Shown here: positions 36,814-50,341 of the stretch, piece by piece | Position numbering within the stretch: position 1 is the stretch's first letter | Layout of the letters: each line of letters begins with the position of its first letter | Source of the DNA: Paralichthys olivaceus | Lineage: Eukaryota > Chordata > Actinopteri > Pleuronectiformes > Paralichthyidae | Direction of reading: 5' to 3' | DNA length: 64,000 nucleotides | NCBI RefSeq assembly: GCF_024713975.1 | Contig: NC_091093.1 | Span: 29,908,501 to 29,972,500 of the forward strand | Notes under the pieces: model-generated | What the model saw: only the letters and a program-made list of their open reading frames with translations | What the model was told of the DNA's origin: nothing | The model's database searches: none | Made by a program: the position numbers and the translations under genes

Positions 36814-37575
36814 GTTCAGTTAGAGAAGAATCCATCTGATAATTTTAACAGATTCAAGTTTTTAATCTTGTTTCTGCAGAAAAACAAATGTTTTATTTGC
36901 TGTTTTTCAGTTTTTGCATCAGAAGAATCCATTTTTAGATTTATGATGTGAACTCATATTTGATGTTGGATGTAAATCTCTTGATTCCTGATCCGAACAG
37001 TATAAATAAGTTTAACCTGCAGCTCTGGGTCCAGTTTAATGTTTTAGCTCCATCGTTTAGTTAATTTGTGAGCTCGAGGCTCATGATGAGGAAACTGTAG
37101 ATTCTGACCCAGTTCACCTTCACTGTTGCTCAGTTCCAGTTGCAGCTGCAGCTTCGTGTCTGTTTGCTGCTGATTCAGATCTTCACACCTCAGAGGATTT
37201 TAACCTGAATCTGAAGCTTCTGCTGAATCCATAACGACAGCAGCTCAGATTTGTGTGAACGAATCATAAAACAACAAAATCTGTCTCATGAACAAAATCT
37301 GAGGTTTGAATTAAAATGAAGTGAATTCATTTCTCAGTCTCTAAACAGAAACTCTAGCAGAAGTACAGAGTTTGCAGGAAACAACAATAGATCAAAAGAG
37401 GAAGTGATGCATTAGATCAGATGATGTTTCTACCTTTGAGGAAACTGAAGCATCTCAGTGTTTCCTGCAGCTTGAACAGACTCAGTTTCTCCCGAGTTTG
37501 ACTCGTGTGTGTGTCTCTGTCCTCAGGACGTGACTCTACCTCACCACAGTGTCTTTGACTGGAAACTGCAGCACC

Positions 37576-39114
37576 ATGACTCTGGCAGGTAAGACTCCTC
37601 CCTGATCACTGATTATTGATTTCCTGACTGATTACTTCGAGTTGATTATTTTTATTAAATGTGTCACCTGCAGTTTGTATCTACGCATGTTTCAGCATAC
37701 AGAGAGAAGATGCGAGAGCTCCCCCTGGTGTCTCTCTTCTGCTCCTGCATCCTTCCTCAGCCCAGAGACACCACAGTCGACAAGAAGGAAGGTCAGTCCC
37801 ACGCTGTTCTGTTCTCTTCTACTCTGTTCTGTTCTCTTCTACTCTGTTCTGTTCTCTTCTACTCTGTTCTGTTCTCTTCTCTTCTACTCTGTTCTGTTCT
37901 CTTCTACTCTAGTCGTCTTACGCTCAGAATCGTGTGATTAAACAAACCCTCCTCCTCCATTTTCCTGCAGAGCAATAAAACATATGGTTTTATTTCCTAT
38001 AATCATAAACAAAACAAGTGGATTTCTACTGAAGCTTCAAATCAGATGAAACCGTTACTGAAACATTATTTACTTCTTCTTCTAAAGGTTCATCACATAA
38101 AACTTGTGTGAACAGAAGATTAGACACAAGTGAACAAATGTTTCTCTGACAGGAAGTAAAGTAATGTTGTTACGTTCTTCATGGAAATATTAATTATTTA
38201 AAGATGCACCGGGTTTAATGGCCTGTGTACAATAAATTAATATGTTCAGTTCACGCTGCTGCAGAACTAATTGTCCTCGTTTCACGGTCTCCTGTTCTTC
38301 TTGCAGCGGGCGTGGTGGACTTGAACCTGTGCAACATCCGGGACATGGAGGTGATCGAGCTGAGCAAGCGGGCGAGCGGCCAGGCCTTCGAGGTCATCCT
38401 GAAGCCGCCCACCTTCGACGGCGGCCCCGAGCTCAGGGCGACCACGCCTCCTCGCCAGAAACCTTCGCTGGAGGAGATCCAGAAGAAACTGGACGCCGCT
38501 CAGGAGAGAAGGAAGGTGAGTGAGAGGAATAGTAATGTATTTCATTCTGGTGAGATTCAGTGTGATGGATAGACTGGTGGAAAAGAAGTAGCACTAGACT
38601 TGATCCCTGAGGAACACCTCCAGGTATTTTACAGAGTTTAGTGATGATCATCTGTTTCATAAAGCTGCTATCTTTCTTCTCAATCAGCATCGATTCTGAT
38701 TTAAGTTAAAGTTAAAATCAACCAAATCTTTTGGTCGAGAAATAAAAAGATTGTAAACTCTTTCTCCCTCTAGTGTCAGGAGGCGGAGCTGCTAAAACAT
38801 CTGGCCGAGAGGAGGGAGCACGAGCGGGAAGTCGCTCAGAAAGCTCTGACCAAAGAGCGGCAGGAGCATCGCGCCGAAGCCAACAAGCAGCAGCGGCAGA
38901 TGCACCTGAGCGCCTCACAGGAGCGGCTGCAGGAGGAGGTGAGGACTCGGGATGTTCCGTCACGTTTCACTCGCTCACCGAGACGATTCATGAATCTGTG
39001 ACTGAGTTTGTGTTTCTTTGGTTTGTGTTCCAGGACAAGCACAGTGTGGAGGTGAGGACGACGAAGAGCAGGAGGAGGAGGAGGAGGAGGAGGGGTGGTG
39101 GGAGATGTGGCTAG
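37576..39114 (+). CDS. stmn4: stathmin-4-like microtubule regulator
   Basis: Five coding exons: 37576-37588, 37696-37791, 38307-38515, 38774-38938 and 39034-39114, giving 187 codons. The N-terminus [20 protein letters not shown] followed by SC is the palmitoylated Golgi/membrane anchor typical of STMN4. The next part ([20 protein letters not shown], then KPPTFDG and [17 protein letters not shown]) is the stathmin domain start, and exon 4 opens [20 protein letters not shown]. The family binds two tubulin dimers and destabilises microtubules, mainly in neurons. After QKAL the helix is shorter than in mammalian STMN4 by about nine residues and diverged. After DKHSVEVR the usual end is replaced by an eight-arginine run and GGGRCG. 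The divergence suggests the teleost duplicate sometimes called stmn4l, so stmn4 versus stmn4l is open. Confidence 0.88.
37799..37915. repeat. 20-bp tandem repeat in stathmin intron 2
   Basis: A unit of the form CTGTTCTGTTCTCTTCTACT is repeated about six times, one copy having a 5-base expansion. It lies directly after the exon 2 donor and is pyrimidine-rich throughout. Confidence 0.9.
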
Positions 39115-39160
39115 CTTAGCTTAGCATAGCTTAGCATAGCTTAACACAAAGACTGGAAAC
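39112..39160 (+). repeat. dispersed repeat start overlapping the stathmin stop codon
   Basis: The TAGCTTAGCTTAGCATAGCT-type segment leading into AAAGACTGGAAACAAC resembles the opening of a common teleost interspersed repeat. The stop codon of the predicted last stathmin exon lies in its first TAG. Confidence 0.5.
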
Positions 39161-41483
39161 AACTGGTTCACAAATAAACCTACCAACACCTCCAGAGGTC
39201 CTTAACGGACTTGCACTAAATGAAATGTGGACAGAACTGGTGTAATCTATTACACAGTAATAATAAGAACACTGTTGAGATGCAGGAAGCCACAGAGAAC
39301 GATGTCCGAGACGCAATTCCAGAAACTTAATCAAACTTGATTTCAGAGCAAAACAAAGTCAGAATCACGAGGCAGTTAAACATGAACTTATTTTAATTTA
39401 TTCTGTCGCCACAGTTTCACAAGTTTCTGATTCATTCAAATAAACTAAACCTTTGGCTGAAACATTTAAACCTTTGTTGTAGAGAAGAGTTGTCCTTGGA
39501 CATGGTGTCCACACGTGTCCACACAAATATTCAACTGTAGTTGATCTTTTTAAAGAAGAGAAAGTTAGACTGAAACTGATCTCAACAATTATTGGAAACA
39601 ATAATTATTTGAATCTTTATCCAACAGTCAGATCCGTCAGGATGAGGAGCGGTGTCGTTTAATCAGACAAAAATAAAAACAACTGAATAACAAGACACTG
39701 GAGGAAAGACTCTGAAACTGAAGCAACACAGAGATGAAAACATGACGACAAACTGACAAAGGAGGCACAGACACTTATATACACGAGGGAGGCAGGGCTG
39801 ATTGAACACAGGTGAAACACATGAGGAACATGTGCAGATGATCACAAGGGCAGGAAACAAAGTTACAGACAGAAAAGGAACATCATTTCAAAATAAAACA
39901 GGAAGCGTAGAACTCAGGTAGAAACAACTGAACATAAACACAAGGAAACGCAGGTAAAAGTAAAAAAAGAGACAAAATGAAAAGTGTCCAACAGAAGAAA
40001 CAGAGTCAGTGTCCAGACACAGGATTCATTTGCTGACTCCACTTCCTCTTCTCCTCTTCCAGGTGTCTTGATGGCCTGATCACAACACAAGCTGAACTTT
40101 CTTTGGAAGCCATTTTAGGGGGCGGATGAGCTGAGGATTGAACCCGGCGCTGCTCCGACTGGGAGGTCAACAGGAAGAGACTCTGGAAACATGAGAGAAG
40201 AAGAAAACACAGAGGAGGACCGAGGGCGGTTCCGAGCGCTCGACCTCCTCTAAACAACCAGGAGAAAAACTTTGAATGAGATGAACTTGTGAAACGACAG
40301 CTTCATCATTCGATGCTTCGCAGGGGTTTTACTGTGCTTTGTTGCCATGCCAACAGTGCCAATGTGTTCATGTGCGTGTGATTGTGCATCGAGGAATCAA
40401 AACTGTCGTCACAACACTGAAAAGTTGTACACGACCAACCAAGCTGACCCGACATCTCTCCGACAGACGACGGACTCAAACCCAAACAAGCCAAAGGATC
40501 AACTGGACCGTCTGCATCTGGAAACACAGCTCACCTGAGTGAAACAGCTCCATCTGCTGGACAGTGTCCTTCATTACATCTACTGATCAGGACAACGTTT
40601 TGAAAGGTTAAATCTCTGCAGTGTGGATCTTCATCCAACCGCGGCTGTAGGCCGGTACAGCAAAATCAGCCTGAGTGAACTCCGACGAGAGATGAGTCAC
40701 CAACACTCACCGACAGAGCGATGAAACCACAGAGACAAGGGAACCCACAAAACCATATCTGATCAAGACGATCACAAGCTCGAGTCAGAGTGAAAACGCA
40801 AACAATAAAAAGACGATACGAAGACAAGCTCCGAGATAAAACGTTGATGCACAGATGAGACTTCTTCTTGAGGTCGAAACTAATCACAGTCAAAACACCA
40901 GAAAACAACTTCATGAGATCAGCAGACGTAAAAAAAAACAGACGGTGAAGCCAATGCAGACGTGTCTGAAACCTGTGTTCTGTGTAGTGACCAGCAGGGG
41001 GCGACTCCAGTGGTGGTTTCTATAGAAGTCTTTATAAGTCAGTTGGTAACATCAGTAAACTTTGTCCTCAGTAGTTTATGTCTCAGTCTCTAGTTTCAAG
41101 TGTTCTTCAACACAGCTGATGTCCATTTAGTCAATTATGATCAAAATGCATGGGGGGGGGGGGGTTTGATTGACTGCTAGTACCGTCCAATGGGTGCAGG
41201 TCTCAGGTGTAGGTGGGCGTGTCCTCAAGCTCTCAGTCAGGCTCCACCCTCCAGCTCCTCCAAATATGATCATTTCGGGTTTTAAAAAAAACAAGATGGC
41301 GCTGAACAAACACGTCGAACTGAGGGCGACGTCACGGGGGGGTCGCCATTAGATTGGAATGCTTTAACAACAAACAGACTTCATCAGGTTGTGGCAGAAA
41401 CCATCTCATCAACACTGCGGATGAATGAATGAATGAATCCTACTGATGAACAACTGATAATCGATTGTGTCTAGTGTTTACAG

Positions 41484-41534
<51 letters not shown>

Positions 41535-41656
41535 AGTGTGTTTCCCTGGCAACATCAGTGTAAAGCAGTCAGAGCGTGATGATGATGATGATGATGTACA
41601 GAAATCACATTATATTTTAAACTCAACAATAAAACAGTGACACTTTGCTCAGTTTC
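39161..41656. other. no gene; repeat-rich spacer
   Basis: The segment about 39690-39905 resembles an unclassified dispersed fish repeat (GATTGAACACAGGTGAAACAC and AAAATAAAACAGGAAG blocks). A CCAGCAGGGGGCGACTCC fragment lies near 40990, a G run at 41153-41163, (GATGAAT)-like repeats at 41418-41437 and a GT run at 41485-41534. No exon is recognised. Confidence 0.5.
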
Positions 41657-41662
41657 TTTATT
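41657..41662 (-). terminator. candidate AATAAA signal of the minus-strand il17 gene
   Basis: Minus-strand AATAAA 340 bases past the stop codon. Other AT-rich matches lie nearby, so the choice is uncertain. Confidence 0.5.
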
Positions 41663-41996
41663 GAATTAACACAATTGAACTTTAAATACAGTAACATTAA
41701 TATGACATCACTTAAATAAAATGTCACTTCAAATAACTTAAAGCATAAATAGAACACATCCAATAATAATGTGATGTTTTGTAGTTTCTCCAGATAAATA
41801 AAATAAGATTAAATTCAATAAATATGGGGCTAAGAGAGACTAAATGATCGAATGGGTCACAGAGCAGCATGAAGACTTCACCTCATCACTTCAAATCAAA
41901 TACAGGAATAAAAGATGTTAGCTGCCAGTTATAAAAAGGATGTGTGTGTTTATCTTGTCAATAATCGATGATATCTGAGTTATGATGTTATTTTCG

Positions 41997-42956
41997 TCAT
42001 TGCTGTTGTTGGATTGTGGGCCGGACGCAGGTGCAGCCCACAGCGATGAGGCGGGACTCCAGCTTGTAGTGGTAGCTCTCCGCCGATGCCGACTTGACCC
42101 GTCGCAGCATCAACATCTGGTGCATTATGGGTCGGGACTCCAGGCTCTGGTCCTCCACGCCCTCCAGGTTGAGACAACCCTGCAGCAGACAGCGGGCCTC
42201 CGACAGCACCGGGGGGAGGAGAGAGGCATCATGGAAATTGCTAAGGACGGAGGAGGAACAAAAAGTTTTTACTTTGAATGTTTCAGAGCAGAATAACACT
42301 TATATGTATATATATATATATATGTATATGTTTGTGAGGACCACGTGTTCATTCGTACTTGTACGTCCACGGGGAGATGGAAGCGTTCTCCAGTGGTCTG
42401 ACGTTTGTGGTAGGAACCAAAGATTTGGGGTCCAGTTGCAGGGGGACCATTCCTGCCGCAGCATCATCAGTCTTATTGCTTGTCTTCCCTGAGTGTTTTG
42501 ATTGGCCGCCTCCTCTCGGCATCGCCGCCGCCTTGCTGCTCATCACCATCATCATCATCATCATCATCGCTACAACACAGGCGGCCTGAGGAAGAGGAAG
42601 GTGAAGAAGTTTTATAAAATAATCTTCATCAGGAGAAAATACCGAAGCTGCTTCATATACAAAATATACTATAGTTAAAAATACAATGAATTAATCATTT
42701 TAAAAAAGTCCATCACATATTTAATTACATTTAAATCACATTAAACTAACTACTCATGTTTCAATGAAGAACATTTCAAATGTTCTCTCATCAAAGTTTC
42801 CTAATAAAATGTTTTATGCAGAAATATTTACTCAGTGTTAAAGATTAAAGTCTCTGAAGATAAAATACATTTAAAATCAAAAATATCATCAAGATTGTTC
42901 AATATTAAATAAATATGTCAATAAATAACATTCAGGAAATATTACTCCAATAATCA

Positions 42957-42995
<39 letters not shown>

Positions 42996-43393
42996 CTTCA
43001 TATAACAAACATTCATATAATTTACTATAAAATGTACAATATCATAAATAAACTTTAATCGTATATTTATAAATGTAATAAATATAAAGAATAGATGAAG
43101 CATTTGTTTTTTGCATTGCTCTTTTCTAAATAAAAATAAAACCTGAGCTAAAGTTGAATTAAAAATTAAATTAAATTGTAAAACAATTCAGTAAAGTACT
43201 TGTTGTATCATTCATATCTTTTCATTTGTATATTCAACATCAAACACTTTCAAACTTCCAAACAGAAACTTTTCTAAAAACTTCTGAACACGTCGTTCTG
43301 GACTAGCGTCGTGATTTACGACTTTTAAAACCTCTGGAAGAAAGAATCCTCTTCACTTACGGTCACGTTCTTCGAGCTCGATGTAGAAAACAT
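41997..43393 (-). CDS. interleukin-17A/F-type cytokine, gene 1
   Basis: Three coding exons on the minus strand: 43393-43361, 42585-42359 and 42240-41997, giving 167 codons. Exon 1 (33 bases, MFSTSSSKNVT) ends in a strong GTAAGT donor. The joined N-terminus MFSTSSSKNVTAACVVAMMM plus more Met acts as a signal peptide whose core is an ATG microsatellite. The mature part has NASISPWTYN (the IL-17 SPW motif with an N-glycosylation site), SEARCLLQGC, RPIMHQMLMLRRVK and the family end AVGCTCVRP. The cysteines match the IL-17 cystine-knot pattern. IL-17A/F proteins are secreted and signal through IL-17 receptors to induce neutrophil-recruiting chemokines and antimicrobial genes. It is one of the teleost il17a/f genes; I cannot fix the number. 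Its partner, gene 2, is head to head 5 kb away. Confidence 0.9.
42549..42570. repeat. (CAT/ATG)n microsatellite inside the il17 gene 1 signal peptide
   Basis: Read on the minus strand this is six ATG codons, then GTG ATG, all in frame. The run supplies the hydrophobic methionines of the signal sequence. Confidence 0.9.
42957..42982. repeat. (AT)n microsatellite in il17 gene 1 intron 1
   Basis: A TA dinucleotide run in a strongly AT-rich intron (42600-43240). Confidence 0.9.
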
Positions 43394-44476
43394 TCTGAAT
43401 TCTTCTGCTTCACACGTCGTCTGTATCCGATTTGCTTCTCTTTGGTTCACGGTTCGGTTCCCCGGGTTCAGATGGAGGTGCAGGTGCTGGTGTCGGTTCT
43501 GCGTCTTCACTGATGCTCTGGTGGACGACGATCGAAGCTTTTTATCCTGATCAGCGCCGATATCTTCCTCTGATGATGTCACCTTCTGTCTAAACCACAC
43601 CGACCGCACAGCATGATGATGGTTGACCCACTTTCCCAATCATGTTTCATACTTGGGTGAAATTACTCTGCACTGAAAAGTTGCAGCATATTTTAAATAG
43701 GTTGTCTTTTCCTCCTCGGCCTCCACGTTCAAACACACGATGCATTTTACATTTAATCTGATGAGTGTGAACTTTACCAACATCTTCATCAGCGTCAGAA
43801 TCATTTCTACTTCAGATTCACAGTCAGTGTCATCCGTTTGTCCACCACGTCACACTGTGACTGATATATCGAGATTCAAACATCTGAACGTGGAGGGAAA
43901 CGTTCATACTCAGTCTGACTGTCTGAGGTAGTTTAACTGATCTGATAGGGGGCGCTCACGAGCAGCTTAAGTAACAGCAACTAGAATGTCACACTCATAA
44001 TTATATATATATATAAAATCATGATAAACTATTTGAACTGAACATAATGAGTTGTTTGAACTATGAGTGATTCTCTCTCCGACTATTTTTTTCAATTTTT
44101 TTTTTGGTTTGGTTCAGATTTTACGCGACATCTGCGTTAACGTCTTTAACGATGCAACAGGAGAAACTTGTCGGCAGTATGACATCACAGGGTTCTGCTG
44201 CGGGGGCCCCCGGTCACTCCGGGCCCCTGACCCAGTCGGGGCTCGTCCCCTCTTTCTTCATCCCTCCTGACTTGTTTCAGTAGCATCATGAGATGCAGGA
44301 AGTGAGCGTCTGACCTGGTTTACAGTCGTGATGTGACTCAGCTCGCTTCATGTGGGTTTTCTCAGCCCACGCTGCCGGCTCACCCCTGACCTGGTTTGAT
44401 TGACGGGTCGATGCTTGTGACTGATCCAAGGGAGATTTCCTGCATCTTCCAAACGCTTACAGGCCACGTATAACAT

Positions 44477-44517
<41 letters not shown>

Positions 44518-44632
44518 CTGCAGCAAACTGGCTCACTTGCAGAAGCATGAAAAGTAAATGAATGTATGAATATCAATAACACTGAGGTCTGTTTGATGTT
44601 TGACTTTCTAAGATTCTCACTACTCGACCGAA
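43394..44632. other. upstream region of il17 gene 1
   Basis: No exon is seen. The minus-strand frame at 43325-43639 simply reads through the real first exon and its surroundings. A GT run lies at 44479-44516. Confidence 0.5.
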
Positions 44633-44670
44633 GATCAGTGACTGGAAACACACACGTTTGTGAAGGTGTT

Positions 44671-44750
<80 letters not shown>

Positions 44751-44864
44751 TGACTCAGATTTCCGTAACATAAATCAAAATTCCTTCTTCTTTAGTTGTA
44801 ATATTTCTCCCATTCAGGTTCAAATAAACTTCTCAATGTTTTTTAAATGACTGAACAATATTAA

Positions 44865-44921
<57 letters not shown>

Positions 44922-46148
44922 ATACATATTGATTAATATATACATATATTAATATTAATAAGAATCACACACAACAACAGCTGACAAACCGCATCTCCGT
45001 CACCATGGTTACAGTGATGATCATTCAGGGAGGTTATGTTTCAGAAGTGATGCTGGTTTGGAACAAGATTAGTTCTTTCTTATTGCCACAGGATTTTCTG
45101 TTGTCATGGTTACAGTCATTAAGTTGGTAATATAATGAATAAATACATCAAATATTGATAAATAAACCAGATCCAACCAAAGTGCTGCTCTGGGTCATAA
45201 CCAGACTGTAAATAAAAACCAAAGCCAAAGCCTCGATTTGTTTCATCCAAATTAACGAATGACGGAAACCAATCGTAGCTGCTTCCTCTGGCGCCCCCCA
45301 CAGGACAAATAAGTGCACAAGAAGAGCAGCGTGGTCTCCTCAGCAGCCCGCAGGCGTCGACTGCAGAGACCCACCAGTTTCCTGCTCAGAGTGAAAAGTG
45401 CTGACGGTGTTGACAGTAACCAGATGAAAATCTAGAGAATAATCAGATGCTGCAGGTTTCATCCGTCGACCAAATCAGGTCAGAGGAGAGATGCTGATGG
45501 TTCAGATTACATCACAAGCAAACCACAGCACACGCCCCCACTGCATCTACACGCAAACAGGAAGTCTCACAATCAAATCACAATGATTCATTTATTTCAA
45601 ATCATCTTTGTTCACTATTCAGTATAATAGTCATAGAAATCTTCTTAGAAATTTTAAAACAGTTGAAACAAAAAAGTATTTTTTAGGGCCACATTTATTA
45701 TTATTATTATTATATATTTTTGTCATTAATTACGAGAATAAAGTCATAAATATTCTAACTCGTTGTTTTAGAGGAGGAGAGAATGAGGGCCGTGGAGCAT
45801 TTTGTGGAATTGTACTTTAGTTTAGGTTTCACAAACAAGGAGATACTTAATCTTTATTCTCATAATTTATTCCGAAAGTAATTTTTTTTTTAATGTGGCC
45901 CTAATACTCCGTCATACAAAATATATATAAGTGCAGATTTTTAATTTCAATTTTGCATCAGGAGAAAGATGTTTTTTTTAGTCCATCTGTCACAGTATCT
46001 GTTATCGCCACCAGGGGGCACAAAAGTTAACATGTTCACTAATTGTAACAGCTTCAAAAAACATCTTGGAAACATCGAGTCATAAATTAATCCTGAACCA
46101 ACAAGTGACGTTTTTATATGAAGATCAGAAAATATTTAAGAATCCAGA
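44633..46148 (+). repeat. tandem duplication between the il17 genes, copy 1
   Basis: The 1516-bp unit starts at GATCAGTGACTGGAAACAC (44633). It contains a long GT run (about 44680-44748), an AT run (44863-44926) and the GGCGCCCCCCACAGGAC block (about 45290). It ends at AAGAATCCAGA just before the same start motif recurs at 46149. No coding sequence. Confidence 0.85.
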
Positions 46149-47424
<1,276 letters not shown>

Positions 47425-48369
47425 GAAACACTTTTTTTCAAACAAGACCTTTGGGTCAAATCCGGAGAACTGGCTGTGGAGTTTGTCCCGATGCTCATGA
47501 AGAAGAACATGGGTTCACACGGTGCTCTGTCGGCTGCGGCCTCCACCTCCTTACAGACACCGTCAGCACCATGCTAACAGACATGCTAACAGACATGCTA
47601 ACTGACGGCTAGCAGCAGACAATCAGAGTTGTTATTGGCTCAACAAAACACTTTCAACTCCCTTTGAACAAGTTAGATAAACCTGAGCCGAATCAGAATA
47701 GACGTTATCTCAAGACACTTTAAACAGAAGGTCGAGAGCAAAGTGGAAAAACCGAAAGTGAAATTATTGTTAAAGAAACAGTGAAGCTGGATCTGAGATC
47801 ATTTTATGATTTTATGAAATATTGTAAAATGTGTAAATCCAAGACTTGAAAAGACAAATGAAAATATTCTACACTTTCACATTTCACCAAATTCTGTGGA
47901 GGGGAATTAGAACCATGTGAAATATGTTCTGGAAGAAAATGTAGGATTCTGGGTTTAACTAGAATTTAACAACACAAAGGACAAACAGGCTGCGAGCCGA
48001 CAGATCTTTATCTGCAGAGATGTTGAGTCAGGTTGAAATCTACAGAACAGGGTGAGAACCATGTGAGAAATGATTTGTACTTTTTATATATAAGTTCTGT
48101 TTGGAAAACAAAATAATGAATTTGAATCTGAGATTAACTCTCACTTTGTTCCCAGCCTGTAGACCTGACTCATTTCTGTCGTGATGATATCAGTGAACGC
48201 TTGATTCCACAAACTGACACAGATAAATCTGAGAGATAACAGGAATCTCCCCGTCATGTCTGCCGCCGGTTATCAGCTCTGACATCGCTGTGATCTGAGG
48301 ATCGCACATCTTCTTAAATGGAGCTGAACTCAGAGCCGTCACTCTCAGGAACCAGACCACGTCCACAAC
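47425..48369. other. upstream region of il17 gene 2
   Basis: No exon is recognised. Three tandem ACAGACATGCTAAC units lie at about 47564-47602. The rest is unique AT-rich sequence. Confidence 0.5.
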
Positions 48370-49100
48370 ATGAGGCTGAGACGCAGCGTCGGGGAACTGC
48401 TGGTGAGCATCACGTTCATCCACTGACACCAACCGATGATATTTTGATGATTTTTATTTCATTACGTCGGACTGAGACATTCGCTGGAGGCCCTCACGGC
48501 AACAACATTCATAGGTGCACTTCCTCTTTAGCAACTTGTCTTCAAGTAAAAGCAAAATGATATCTTGTATCAAGTGGAATTACAGAGCTTTTATTCTGAA
48601 AAGTTGAGATTTTGTGTGTGAGGATTGTGTCGTTTGATGAATGAAAAATAACATCAGTTCTGTGAATCATTCAAACTTACAACGTGTTCTCACTTCACTC
48701 TGAGCCACAGACCATTTATAAAAAACACAAACAATAAGAAGTGACAGAATATTGAAGAAGAGTTTGAGGACGACAAGAAAAATTCTGACGCATCAACACA
48801 AGAGAAACACAACATCACACACACACACGTTCGCAACACACTCTGACCTGGTTAAAAACATTTCCTGAGTTTTGAGTTATAATCTTTCATCCTGTCCACA
48901 GGTGTGTTGCATTGCATTGTGGGTAGTCGTGTCCTCCTCCTCCTCTTCCTCCTCCTCCTCCTCCTCTGGGGTTAAAGCCCCCCCTCCTCCTGGATGTGAC
49001 TCCTTGTTGGCGTTCTCCTCCGAGGTCGCCTCCTTTTCTGGCAGACAGAACAGCATCCACAACAGGTCTCTGTCTCCATGGAGGTGGAGGTCAGTTTGAC

Positions 49101-49144
<44 letters not shown>

Positions 49145-49425
49145 CACTGAGTGTCTGTTGTTTCACTGTGACCCGACGGTTGTGCTGCTGCTGCTGTGTC
49201 TTCAGGTCGTCCACCGTGAAGAACCGGGTGCCCTCCACCCTCTGGGAGGCCGAGTGCATCGACGTCTTCTGCTCCGGGCCGAAGAAAGACAGCTTGATGT
49301 CAGTTCCCATCTACCAGAGCGTCCTGGTCCTGAACCGGCAGCGGGGGGCGCTGTGCTTCACTGCGTCGTACATGTCGGTGGCCGTGGGCTGCACCTGCGT
49401 CTGGGCCAAAACCAGCGAGAACTGA
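48370..49425 (+). CDS. interleukin-17A/F-type cytokine, gene 2
   Basis: Three coding exons: 48370-48402, 48902-49089 and 49206-49425, giving 146 codons. Exon 1 is 33 bases, as in gene 1, and intron phases agree (0 and 2). The N-terminus MRLRRSVGELLVCCIALWVV is a signal peptide, directly followed by a run of twelve or so serines encoded by a TCC repeat. The mature part has HNRSLSPWRWR (the IL-17 SPW motif with an N-glycosylation site), STLWEAECIDVFCSG, LVLNRQRG and the end SVAVGCTCVW. The first two knot cysteines have the same four-residue spacing as in gene 1. The mature chain is shorter and more diverged than gene 1. An almost exact inverted copy of exon 3 lies beyond the neighbouring paqr8-like gene. 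Confidence 0.88.
48933..48967. repeat. (TCC)n coding microsatellite in il17 gene 2
   Basis: A run of TCC/TCT triplets in frame encodes the serine tract just after the signal peptide. Confidence 0.9.
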
Positions 49426-49538
49426 AGCTGCAGCTCAGAGAGGAGAACATTCAACATCTGCCGATTGGTTGTGTTGATTTGTGTGATTGTGTTTGATCCT
49501 CTGACCGTGTATGTGTAATTAAAAACACACAATATGAA
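49175..49538 (+). repeat. inverted repeat arm 1 (il17 gene 2 terminal exon)
   Basis: The 364-bp arm runs from the GACGGTTGTG in intron 2, through all of exon 3, to ACACAATATGAA past the stop. Its reverse complement is at 53019-53387. By direct reading the only difference is five bases (CTCCG) present near 53051-53055 and absent here. Confidence 0.93.
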
Positions 49539-49549
49539 ACTTGTCGACT

Positions 49550-49604
49550 TTACTTTGTTTGGTGAAAAGCATCAGAACCGAGTGGTAAAAGAAACTTTCT
49601 CAAA

Positions 49605-49681
<77 letters not shown>

Positions 49682-50138
49682 GAGTCTCATGACGTCTGAA
49701 ATCCTCAGCAGAATGAAATTAGCTCTGATTAGTTGAAAACAAGAGCACACAGTGTGTCTGTGTGTGTGTCTGTGTGTCTGTGTGTGTGTGTGTGTGTCTG
49801 TGTGTCTGTGTGTGTGTGTGACAGTGGTGGCTGTGCAGCAGGACCAAGCAGCGAACAGCCAGTGACACGGAACAAAACAACGAAAAATCAGAAACGTTTT
49901 CTGAAGAAGAAGAAAGTCAGGTAGGTTTATGACTGTGTCTGTATGGAGGATAATTAGTGCCCTGTGAATTTTCATGAGTTAAAGAAAAGAGAGTTTTCTT
50001 TCTTTTCTTCTTTTTCAGAATTCTTTCTCCCCCCAAAATTTAAAAAGTAAAAATATTCCATGTGGTCCCGATCCTCCTCCTCCGTGGTCGTGTGTCATTG
50101 TCTTTATTCACAGTCTGTGGTCTTTCACCTCATTTCAC
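49550..50138. other. spacer between il17 gene 2 and the paqr8-like gene
   Basis: It contains a very long GT run (49602-49680) and an interrupted GT run (49752-49820). No exon is seen, though a 5' non-coding exon of the paqr8-like gene may lie here. Confidence 0.5.
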
Positions 50139-50299
50139 TTTAAAAGTTCAGTGTGTAGAATTTAGTGACATCTAGTGTTGAAGTGTCATGTTGCAGCTGA
50201 ACGCCCCTCCCCCCCTGAAACGAACTCGTGAAAACATCATGAGGATTATTCTTCATTAAATTTCCCTTTCACCTGAATCTTACACACTGGACCTTTAAT
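50139..50299. mobile_element. non-autonomous TIR element (MITE), copy 2
   Basis: It opens GTTCAGTGTGTAGAATTTAG and closes TGAATCTTACACACTGGACC, the same ends as the element at 32197-32598 in the opposite orientation, but with most of the interior deleted. It ends just before the splice acceptor of the first paqr8-like coding exon. Confidence 0.75.
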
Positions 50300-50341
50300 T
50301 GTTCATTTTTCTCACAGAAATCATCAGGATTGTATCCCATC

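Noticed and set aside
42349-42567. il17 gene 1 read as starting at the ATG run in exon 2
   Set aside because: The run is preceded in frame by AACVVA and a proper acceptor at 42586-42587, and a 33-base first exon with a strong donor joins in frame, exactly as in gene 2.
43325-43639. 104-codon minus-strand frame upstream of il17 gene 1 as a separate gene
   Set aside because: It only reads through the real 33-base first exon (MFSTSSSKNVT) into flanking sequence and the intron; the GTAAGT donor fits the spliced model better.
49733-49924. Frame over the interrupted GT run before the paqr8-like gene
   Set aside because: Only repeat-derived Cys/Val/Ser codons followed by a short basic end; no splice or family support.
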